Position numbers and translations under genes: made by a program. A stretch of DNA of 6,568 nt. Origin: a bacterium. GTDB taxonomy: Bacteria > Blakebacterota > Blakebacteria > Blakebacterales > Blakebacteraceae. The stretch lies in the NCBI GenBank assembly GCA_025774205.1, contig JALGWK010000142.1:1-6568 (forward strand). Direction: 5' to 3'. Numbering within the stretch: position 1 is the stretch's first letter; every line of letters starts with the position of its first letter. A model generated the notes under the pieces. That model did no database searches and was not told the origin of the DNA. It was given only the letters and a program-made list of their open reading frames with translations. This document shows positions 1-5,761 of the stretch, piece by piece.

Positions 1-831
1 ATCATGCAGCAGCTGCTGACCGACATCACCGGAAAGCCCTTTCCGGAGGTCGTGCGGGAGCTGGTGCTCGATCCTGCCGGTATGGTGGAGAGCACCTATG
101 AACAGCCCCTGCCGTCGGCGCGATATGGAGATGCGGCGACCGCCTACCAGTCATCCGGGATACCGGTGACGGGAGAGTGGCATGTCTATCCCGAGATGGC
201 AGCGGCCGGTCTGTGGACGACTCCGACCGATCTGGCCAGGTTGGCCATCGATATCCAGCGGACATTCAATGGGGAATCCGACCGGATCGTGCGCCGATCG
301 ACGATGGAGGCGATGCTTGAAAAGGGTATGGGCAACTGGGGGCTGGGTTTTCAGATCCGCGGGGAGGGTGAGTCTCTATCCTTCGAACATGGCGGTTCGA
401 ATGCGGGGTTCCGGGCCGCCTTCTTCGCTCTGGCGCGTACCGGTCAGGGCGCGGTCGTCATGACCAATTCCGATACCGGGGGCGAGATACTCGGAAGGGT
501 AATGCAGACCCTGTCACGGTTATATGAGTGGCCGACCGAAGCGTTTCCGCTCCGGAGGATAGAGGCGGTCGATCTGAAGCGGAGTCTTCTCAGAGAGCTG
601 GAAGGTTCATATTCCTATGCCGACGGCAGGTACTCGATGACCTTCATGCGCGAAGGGAACCGGCTCTTCCTCGATTACGTCGGTGGGTGGCAGGCCGAGG
701 TGTTCCCGGTCTCCGAAAGCCGCTGGTTCGTGCCTGCCGACGGAACCCGCTTCGATTTCAACCGGGATGATTCGGGCCGGTTCGTTTCCCTGATGATCGA
801 CGGACGTGTGAGGGCCGAACGGGACCGCTGA
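1..831 (+). CDS. Serine hydrolase of the beta-lactamase / penicillin-binding family (PF00144-like), 3' part
   Basis: The frame is open at base 1 and ends at TGA 829-831, so this is the C-terminal ~276 residues of a longer protein. What remains matches the second half of class C beta-lactamase-fold hydrolases (esterases, D-aminopeptidases, PBP-like proteins). There is an 'AAGLWTTPTDLARLA' segment near residues 67-81 and a 'HGGSNAGF' segment near 129-136, the HxG equivalent of the KTG box that lines the active site. The SxxK nucleophile motif and the YxN motif lie upstream, outside the window. The last ~85 residues (from about 190) form a separate beta-rich segment with a 'LEGSYSYADGRYSM' pattern, like the lipocalin-like C-terminal domain (DUF3471 type) often attached to this family. 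Substrate cannot be told; such proteins are usually periplasmic or secreted, but the signal peptide is not in view. An ATG at base 4 is internal to the conserved fold and is not a likely start. Confidence 0.85.
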   Translation: MMQQLLTDITGKPFPEVVRELVLDPAGMVESTYEQPLPSARYGDAATAYQSSGIPVTGEWHVYPEMAAAGLWTTPTDLARLAIDIQRTFNGESDRIVRRSTMEAMLEKGMGNWGLGFQIRGEGESLSFEHGGSNAGFRAAFFALARTGQGAVVMTNSDTGGEILGRVMQTLSRLYEWPTEAFPLRRIEAVDLKRSLLRELEGSYSYADGRYSMTFMREGNRLFLDYVGGWQAEVFPVSESRWFVPADGTRFDFNRDDSGRFVSLMIDGRVRAERDR

Positions 832-840
832 TCGCGCCGG

Positions 841-1250
841 TCAGTCGTAGTTGAGGGCCCGTACCGGATCGATCCGGGTCACACGGCGACCTCTTCGAAT
901 GCCTCGACCTGCTCCCGCCGGGCGAAATAGTCGGGCACCGCGCAACCGAGCCTGGTGGCCTGGGCCCGGGGGTAGAGATTGAACACGATAACCAGTCGGT
1001 CCGGTAAATAGTCGGGCACCGCGCAACCGAGCCTGGTGGCCTGGGCCCGGGGGTAGAGATTGAACACGATAACCAGTCGGTCCGGTTCCTCGTAGGGGAG
1101 GGGCCTCAGCATGAGGGTGTTCACGACACTGAAGATGGCGCTGTTGGCGCCGATACAGAGCGCCAGTGTAAGCAGGGCCGTGACCGTAAAGCCGCGCTCC
1201 TTCATCAGCAGCTTCAGGCTGATTTTCAGATTCTGTCGCAGCGTGTCCAT
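841..1250 (-). pseudogene. Remnant of an ADOP-family (MacB/FtsX-like) ABC transporter permease, internally deleted and frameshifted
   Basis: From ATG 1250 the frame reads like the N-terminus of Acidobacterial duplicated orphan permeases. It has 'MDTLRQNLKISLKLLMKERG', a hydrophobic membrane segment with 'TLALCIGANSAIFSVVN' (about residues 24-45), then 'LRPLPYEEPDRLV', 'VPDYFARR' and 'AFEEVAV'. It stops at 879-881. The family is about 800-880 residues long with two MacB_PCD/FtsX halves; only about 95 original codons remain here. Directly after that stop, in another frame, bases 841-888 encode 'RRVTRIDPVRALNYD' and a stop, which is the family's typical C-terminal tail. The first and last pieces of the gene are therefore kept and the ~2 kb middle is gone. 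The remnant also contains an 81-base tandem duplication. No good Shine-Dalgarno site precedes the ATG. A functional transporter is not possible from this piece. The alternative is an assembly misjoin between paralogues, which ADOP-rich genomes invite. Confidence 0.85.
925..1086. repeat. Perfect 81-bp direct tandem duplication (two copies)
   Basis: Bases 925-1005 and 1006-1086 are identical over all 81 positions; the flanking bases differ, so the unit boundaries are exact. The unit is 27 codons long and repeats the segment 'PDRLVIVFNLYPRAQA...PDY' in frame within the ADOP permease remnant. One copy is expected in an intact family member; the join gives 'PDYLPDRLV' instead of 'PDYFARRE'. Absence of any divergence means a recent event or an assembly artefact. 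Confidence 0.97.
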
Positions 1251-1380
1251 GCCGATCGATCCGGTAGCAGGTTCGGGGCTGTATGCATGATACGGAAGGA
1301 CGGTCCGGACTGTTCGGACGCAACGCAGTCGGTCGAGATACGGCGCCGCTCGAATGCGACGGTTGTTGTGTGACAGGGTA
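1251..1380. other. Intergenic stretch between the nucleotidyltransferase tail and the permease remnant
   Basis: These 130 bases contain no frame that looks like protein and no clear promoter with both -35 and -10 boxes for the permease remnant on the minus strand. A short imperfect hairpin is present at 1303-1319 (7-base arms with one G-T pair, 3-base loop) but it has no U-tract, so I do not call it a terminator. Confidence 0.5.
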
Positions 1381-1530
1381 CTATGGTTCTGATGAGAACG
1401 CTTCCTGGAGGAAACCGATCACACCGTCGATAGCCACCATTGAATCCTGCAGGGTGGTGTCGATCTGTTCCATGATCCTGGCGGGATCGCTCAGTTCGGG
1501 ACGACGGCTCCGCTCCGGCGGAAAATCGTA
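1381..1530 (-). other. Displaced C-terminal coding segment of the nucleotidyltransferase (frameshifted tail)
   Basis: The main frame ends in 'RIGTIFRRSGAVVPN', which does not look like this family. Reading one base back from the glycine codon at about 1530-1532 gives 'YDFPPERSRRPELSDPARI' and then an amphipathic helix including 'MEQIDTTLQDSMVAIDGV' and 'FLQEAFSSEP', ending at TAG 1381-1383. This adds about 49 residues. The equivalent place in module 1 of the same protein reads 'LADKLGYEA' followed by a long helix ('LIIDYARGVREARKFSEFI'), so 'RIGYDF' plus helix is the expected structure. The simplest explanation is one missing base near 1529-1532; an extra T in the T4 run at 1522-1525 would also restore the frame. 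It could be a real mutation or a sequencing error. No classical slippery heptamer is present, so programmed frameshifting is unlikely. Confidence 0.7.
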
Positions 1531-4370
1531 CCGATCCGGGTCAGGTAGTCGGGATCGATTGTGTCTTCGGCGGCTACGGTGATGCGATAGAGATCGCGGA
1601 TCGTCCTGAGGTAGTAAAGGGAAGCGCTCAGGGTATCGAGTTCATCGGCGATCACCGGGAGTTCCGGCCTGATCCAGTGGAACAGATCCTGGGTCAGGGG
1701 CGCATGGATCCCCAGGTACGCCTTCAGCATCAGCGCGACCGCCTCGATGTCGCGCAGACCGCCGGCGGCCTCCTTCAGATTACAGCCGTCTTCTTCACAC
1801 GTCCCGGTGATGTACTGGCGGTTCCGCACCTCGACCACCATCCGGGTGATATACTCGCGCTTCCTGGAGATCGCGAACCGGTCGAGGATCTGGGAGTTGA
1901 TCGTCGTCCGCATCCTCTCGGACCCCACGATGAGCCTCGATCCGAGCAGTTGCGAGAGGTCGATGAAGTTCTCATCATCATCCGATTCCAGGTAGGCGAT
2001 CACCTGTGACATCGGATTTACGAAGCCGTCCAGTATCTCGCCCAGCCGGTACTGGGGCAGCAGACCCCGCTTGAGGATCTCACGGTTCATCTTCGTCATG
2101 ACCCGGGTGGCATACCGGAGCACGTCCTCGTCATCGGTGTCGACCAGGGCAATGATGTCGTAATCATCGTCGTAGGCCTGTTCACGGGCGTGGCCCCCCG
2201 CGGCCAGGACAGCGAACCGGTCGGTGCTGGGCGGCTCGCTGTCGCTCTCCCGCCTCACCTCCTCGAGGCAGACATCGTAGAGCTTCCGCATGTAGTTGTC
2301 GCAGAATTCGGTGAATTCGCTGTTGGTGGTCCTCAGGTCGGTTCCCCGCATGGTCCCCAGGCCGATCCTGAGGAACTCGAGGTCGTAATACTCACCCAGC
2401 GCCCGTTTCTGATCGTTGAGCAGCGGATACACATCGGCCTGGGCGAGAAGCCCGATGGCTATCTCGTGGAGCTGTTGGGAATCGGTCAGGTGGTTCAGGT
2501 ATTCGGGGTGACTGGCGATGACCCGGGAGAAGAACCTGCCGAAGTAGTGTCCTGACCATTCATGGACTTCGCAGAGGCTGCGGAGCCGCTGCAGTGGTTC
2601 CTCGAGGTTCTCGTCTGCGATCGGACGGTTCATGATCCGGAAGAAGAAGGCAAAATCGGCTTCCGGCAGGTGTTCGAGGAACTCATGGATGTACTGGGGG
2701 TAGCGAGTGAAGATCTTGGAGAGTCTCTCCGTTCCGTACGGCAGCTGCTCAAGTTTCTCCAGGAAGAGGTGTGACATGCGGGCAGCAACGGTATCGCCCA
2801 GGACGTTCTCCTGTCTCTTCCACAGGATGGTGATCAGCCTCATCAGGGAGATCGGGGAGTGGGGAGCCCACTCGGTGTATTCGTCGATGACCTGATTCCT
2901 GCTCTCCTCGTTGAGCGCTTCGAGACTGTCGATGAATCCGATCTGGAGTTCCTGATCCTCCGCCAGCCGGATGAGCACATCCTCCCAGTACCGGGTGCCC
3001 CTGAAGAAGCGGGCGCCCTCAATGAACTCCTTCGCGAACGAGCTTGCCGGCCGCGCCGCTCTGTCCGCCGGCTCCTGTGCTCCGTCCCGCTGGAACATGC
3101 CCCGGAAGATCGAGATCGAACTGAGGTGGGTGGTGATGTCGTCGACTATGAACTCGGAGAACTTCCTGGCCTCCCTGACCCCCCGGGCGTAGTCGATGAT
3201 CAGCTGATCCCAGGCGCTGACGGCGCCGATCGCCTCGTAACCAAGTTTGTCCGCCAGCTGGAGGCGCAGTTCAGGCGTTATCTCCTCCAGCCGGAAGGCC
3301 TCCTCCTGGGCAACGTACATCTGGAGCTGGAATTTCAGGATCTCCAGGAAGGACGTTATCCGGGAGATCGTCTCGTATAGTGAAGCATGATGCGGTTCCT
3401 TTATTTGGAGGGCGCCGATGATGTCCCAGGCGTTCACCTCCTCCAGACCGTAGATGACCTTCTTGGCGGCCAGGACCGCCTTGATGATCCGGAGGCCGTC
3501 CTGCTTCGGAGAGATGGTATCTGACGCCAGCGGAGACAGGAACTGGGCCCGGGCCTCTCCCAGGATCCCCCGCAGGAAACCTTCATGATATCGGATATCC
3601 CACTCGGGATCGTAGTAATAGCGGGAGGTCACCTGGTCGTGGAACTCCCAGAAGAGCGATTCTCCACCCAGGATGAATCTCGATCCGATCAGCTCGGAGA
3701 TGATGACCATGTCCCGGATCTCCGGCTCCAGATGCGTGACGTATTCCGAGATGGTCGAGGAGTAGAGGTGTTCGCCGATATGTTCCGACAGGTAGTGGTG
3801 GAGCGGTGTCGCGTAGATCATCATGTCACGGGACACGTCCCGCAGGGCCTGATTGATCGCCGTGATATCAGCATCGTCCTTCGTCACGACACCGACATCG
3901 ATGTCATCCTGGTCAGCTCTGGTACCCACTCCGCAGATGAAGAAATCTCCCCGGTTCCAACCGGGCAGATAGAGGTCGAGCAGGGTCTTCAGGTACGCCT
4001 TCGAGAGGTGACGGAAATCGCTCCCCACGTTCATCATGAACTGCTGGTAGACCGTCTCGACCATGTTGGCCGAGGATATCCCCATGGTGAGGATGTCCTG
4101 GTGACGGAAGTTCATGTGGAGGAACTGCAGGGCGTAGTAGCAGCTCACGTGCCTGACGTTCACCTGCGGCTCGTCGCTCAGACCGACGATGATCGCCATC
4201 TCCTCTTCTACATGACTGCTCGAGGTCCAGAGGTGGACCTTCATCAGGTTCCCGCTCGATTCGAGGGTGTCGAGGAGGGAGTCGAGATGCTGCTTCAGGA
4301 CGTGGATGTATTTCTGGTGATGGTTGGCGAGGGTGGCGACGCGCGCTTCGAGGGCCGGCAGGGAATCCAT
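1491..4370 (-). CDS. Tandem two-module nucleotidyltransferase, GlnD/GlnE-related (premature stop probably due to a frameshift)
   Basis: A 959-residue frame with two copies of a polymerase-beta-fold nucleotidyltransferase unit. Module 1: 'GVGTRADQDDIDVG' (residues 147-160; G-x-G and carboxylates D156, D158), 'ELIGSRFILGGESLF' (226-240), then a degenerate 'KQDGLRIIKAV' (289-299). Module 2: 'GGHAREQAYDDDYDII' (725-740; GG, R729, carboxylates D736, D738), 'QLLGSRLIVGSERM' (807-820), then 'NLKEAAGGLRDIEAV' (864-878), very like the KEGPGGLRDIQ block of GlnD. Between them lies a helical stretch (about 455-660) with 'FTRYPQYIHEFLEHL' and 'IASHPEYLNHL', recalling the helices between the two GlnE domains. 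The ~130 residues before module 1 are not recognised. No HD phosphohydrolase or ACT domain is present, and there is no room for them, so it is not ordinary GlnD. It is probably a soluble cytoplasmic enzyme that transfers a nucleotidyl group to a protein; donor and target are unknown. ATG 4370 is chosen because GGGAG lies 10 bases upstream. It sits 17 bases after korC. The C-terminus appears to continue in another frame to 1381. Confidence 0.8.
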   Translation of the reverse strand: MDSLPALEARVATLANHHQKYIHVLKQHLDSLLDTLESSGNLMKVHLWTSSSHVEEEMAIIVGLSDEPQVNVRHVSCYYALQFLHMNFRHQDILTMGISSANMVETVYQQFMMNVGSDFRHLSKAYLKTLLDLYLPGWNRGDFFICGVGTRADQDDIDVGVVTKDDADITAINQALRDVSRDMMIYATPLHHYLSEHIGEHLYSSTISEYVTHLEPEIRDMVIISELIGSRFILGGESLFWEFHDQVTSRYYYDPEWDIRYHEGFLRGILGEARAQFLSPLASDTISPKQDGLRIIKAVLAAKKVIYGLEEVNAWDIIGALQIKEPHHASLYETISRITSFLEILKFQLQMYVAQEEAFRLEEITPELRLQLADKLGYEAIGAVSAWDQLIIDYARGVREARKFSEFIVDDITTHLSSISIFRGMFQRDGAQEPADRAARPASSFAKEFIEGARFFRGTRYWEDVLIRLAEDQELQIGFIDSLEALNEESRNQVIDEYTEWAPHSPISLMRLITILWKRQENVLGDTVAARMSHLFLEKLEQLPYGTERLSKIFTRYPQYIHEFLEHLPEADFAFFFRIMNRPIADENLEEPLQRLRSLCEVHEWSGHYFGRFFSRVIASHPEYLNHLTDSQQLHEIAIGLLAQADVYPLLNDQKRALGEYYDLEFLRIGLGTMRGTDLRTTNSEFTEFCDNYMRKLYDVCLEEVRRESDSEPPSTDRFAVLAAGGHAREQAYDDDYDIIALVDTDDEDVLRYATRVMTKMNREILKRGLLPQYRLGEILDGFVNPMSQVIAYLESDDDENFIDLSQLLGSRLIVGSERMRTTINSQILDRFAISRKREYITRMVVEVRNRQYITGTCEEDGCNLKEAAGGLRDIEAVALMLKAYLGIHAPLTQDLFHWIRPELPVIADELDTLSASLYYLRTIRDLYRITVAAEDTIDPDYLTRIGTIFRRSGAVVPN

Positions 4371-4380
4371 GCTGGATCGT

Positions 4381-4385
4381 CTCCC
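4381..4385 (-). promoter_or_regulatory. Shine-Dalgarno site of the nucleotidyltransferase gene
   Basis: GGGAG on the minus strand, 10 bases before ATG 4370 and just beyond the TGA of korC (4388-4390). It supports ATG 4370 as the start and reinitiation after korC within one transcript. Confidence 0.6.
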
Positions 4386-4387
4386 GC

Positions 4388-4930
4388 TCAGGTGGACCTG
4401 ATCAGTTCCTGACCCGTCCGGAATGCCTTGATGTTCATCTCTTCGGTGCCCTTCGGTACCCTGGCCCGGATAGCGTTGATCACTGCTTCGTCGGAAATGA
4501 TCCCCGCCAGTTCGGTGATGACACCCAGGGCGACAAGGTTGGCCACGATCTTTTTGCCGATCCGCTCTTCGGCGATGTTGGTGATCGGGAATCCGTGACC
4601 GGTGAAATCACCTTCGGGGGGGGCATGCACGAAGCCTGTATCCATGACGATGGTGCCGCCCGGCTTGATCTCCCCCGAGTACTTGTCGGCCGCCTCCTGG
4701 GTCATGGCCAGCAGAAGATCGATGTCGGTGGCCTTGGGGTAGTCGATGTCGCCGTCACTGATGATCACTTCCGACCGGCTCGCGCCTCCCCGGGCTTCCG
4801 GCCCGTACGACTGGCTCTGGGTGGCGTTCTTGTCCTCGTAGATCGCGGCCGCTTCGGCGATGATCTTCCCGATCAGGATGAGGCCCTGGCCTCCGGCACC
4901 GCTTAATCGGATCTCGTAACGGAAACTCAT
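4388..4930 (-). CDS. korC: 2-oxoacid:ferredoxin oxidoreductase, gamma subunit (KorC type)
   Basis: A 180-residue protein covering a complete POR_gamma domain (PF01558 type). Near the N-terminus is 'GAGGQGLILIGKIIAEAA' (residues 11-28), the glycine-rich block of this subunit, followed by the family hallmark 'SYGPEARGGASRSEVIIS' (41-58). Further on are 'DIDLLLAMTQEAADKY' and 'NLVALGVITELAGIIS', both typical. The gamma subunit joins KorA and KorB and contributes to the CoA-binding side of the enzyme that makes or cleaves acyl-CoA with ferredoxin. The frame can be extended to GTG 4933, but GGGAG at 4937-4941 is only 3 bases from that codon and 6 from ATG 4930, so ATG 4930 is preferred. It lies 22 bases after korB and 17 bases before the nucleotidyltransferase gene. 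Residues 'HAPPEG' are encoded across a run of eight C (G at 4616-4623 on the + strand); the frame is intact. The substrate is most likely 2-oxoglutarate, but other 2-oxoacids cannot be excluded. Confidence 0.93.
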   Translation of the reverse strand: MSFRYEIRLSGAGGQGLILIGKIIAEAAAIYEDKNATQSQSYGPEARGGASRSEVIISDGDIDYPKATDIDLLLAMTQEAADKYSGEIKPGGTIVMDTGFVHAPPEGDFTGHGFPITNIAEERIGKKIVANLVALGVITELAGIISDEAVINAIRARVPKGTEEMNIKAFRTGQELIRST

Positions 4931-4936
4931 CACGCT

Positions 4937-4941
4937 CTCCC
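4937..4941 (-). promoter_or_regulatory. Shine-Dalgarno site deciding the korC start
   Basis: GGGAG inside a purine-rich stretch on the minus strand. The spacing is 6 bases to ATG 4930 and only 3 bases to the in-frame GTG at 4933, so it favours the ATG. Confidence 0.6.
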
Positions 4942-4952
4942 TCTGCTGAAAC

Positions 4953-5759
4953 TCACTGCGCGGCCCGCGCGATAGCTGCGTTATACGATTCGATGTATTC
5001 GGGGATATCGCGGTCGACCAGAACGCCGATCACGGTCTTCCCATCCAGTTCTTCCGGGGTCATCTTCTCGGCCTTCGCCACCCGCACTGCCGTTTCCTTC
5101 TGATCGAGGATCATATCCGCCCCGGTGCCCTTCTTGTTCAGCTTCCCGTAAGCGGTCGGGCAGGGGGCCAGAACCTCGATCAGCGAAAAGCCCTTCTTCT
5201 CCATGCCCTTCTTGATCAGGTCGCCGAGCAGTTTGGCGTGGAAAGCGGTGCAGCGGGCGACGTAGGCGGCTCCGGCCGCGATCACCAGGCCTGAGATATC
5301 GAAAGTGTTCTCGATTGCCCCGTATGGAGCAGTTGTTCCGATGTCACCTATCGGGGTGGTCGGTGAGGCCTGACCACCGGTCATCCCGTAGATGTGGTTG
5401 TTATAGAGGACCACCGTCATGTCGATGTTCCGCCGGGCGGCGTGGATCAGGTGGTTGCCGCCGATCGCGGTCGCGTCCCCGTCACCGGTGACGACGATCA
5501 CGGTCATGTCGGGTCGGGCCATCTTCAGCCCGGTGGCGTAGGTGAGCGGTCGCCCGTGGGTAGTGTGGAGCGTGTTGAAGTCGACATATCCGGTCGTCCG
5601 GCTCGAGCAGCCGATACCGGAGACCATGGCGATGTCATCCTGGGCGATCTCGAGTTCGTCGATCGCTCGCAGGATGGCCTTGAGCGCGACACCCGCCCCG
5701 CAGCCGGAACACCAGATGTGGGGGAAGTTGTCGGTGCGCAGGTACTTCTGGTAATCCAT
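4953..5759 (-). CDS. korB: 2-oxoacid:ferredoxin oxidoreductase, beta subunit (KorB type, thiamine diphosphate and 4Fe-4S binding)
   Basis: A 268-residue protein of the usual KorB length. Thiamine diphosphate and Mg2+ binding is shown by the 'GDGDATAIGGNHLIHA' block (residues 92-107), ending in 'VVLYNNHIYGMTGGQ' (116-130), where the NN and the following residues complete the motif. Four cysteines fit the proximal [4Fe-4S] cluster of this family: C17 and C20 in 'WCSGCG', C51 in 'GIGCSSR' and C200 in 'APCPTAYG'. 'HTTHGRPLTYATGLK' (65-79) is the conserved block before the cofactor motif. The subunit binds thiamine diphosphate, decarboxylates the 2-oxoacid with KorA, and passes electrons to ferredoxin; no ferredoxin domain is fused. 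The frame could start at GTG 5771, but AAGGAG (5771-5776) overlaps that codon, and 'MDYQKYLRTDNFPHIWCSGC' is the normal N-terminus, so ATG 5759 is chosen. Only 2 bases separate it from the korA stop, suggesting translational coupling. Confidence 0.94.
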   Translation of the reverse strand: MDYQKYLRTDNFPHIWCSGCGAGVALKAILRAIDELEIAQDDIAMVSGIGCSSRTTGYVDFNTLHTTHGRPLTYATGLKMARPDMTVIVVTGDGDATAIGGNHLIHAARRNIDMTVVLYNNHIYGMTGGQASPTTPIGDIGTTAPYGAIENTFDISGLVIAAGAAYVARCTAFHAKLLGDLIKKGMEKKGFSLIEVLAPCPTAYGKLNKKGTGADMILDQKETAVRVAKAEKMTPEELDGKTVIGVLVDRDIPEYIESYNAAIARAAQ

Positions 5760-5761
5760 CG

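Noticed and set aside
823-842. A GACCG/CGGTC inverted repeat between the converging hydrolase and permease ends as a bidirectional terminator.
   Set aside because: The stem is only 5 bp with a 10-base loop and no T-tract, which is within chance for this base composition.
925-1086. The repeat as a CRISPR or regulatory array.
   Set aside because: There are only two copies, with no spacer, and they lie in codon register within a known coding segment.
1303-1319. A short inverted repeat (GTCCGGA, 3-base loop, TTCGGAC) as a terminator.
   Set aside because: The stem is short and imperfect and no T-run follows on either strand.
841-1323. A 160-codon minus-strand frame covering the permease remnant, which could be called a small gene.
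   Set aside because: Only its last ~15 residues resemble the ADOP family; the rest is an out-of-frame reading of the permease N-terminus and of the 81-base repeat. It is a by-product of the deletion.
1491-4370. Calling the nucleotidyltransferase glnE or glnD outright.
   Set aside because: It lacks GlnD's HD and ACT domains. Its GGLRDIE block and GSRLIVG segment look more like GlnD than GlnE, while its two-module layout looks like GlnE. Neither symbol is safe.
3585-4412. A 275-codon open frame on the + strand opposite the start of the nucleotidyltransferase gene.
   Set aside because: It is the antisense of a frame with clear motifs, its translation shows no recognisable domain, and open antisense frames are expected in GC-rich coding DNA. 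The same applies to the + strand frames at 2190-2555, 2859-3380, 4595-4906 and 5394-5765.
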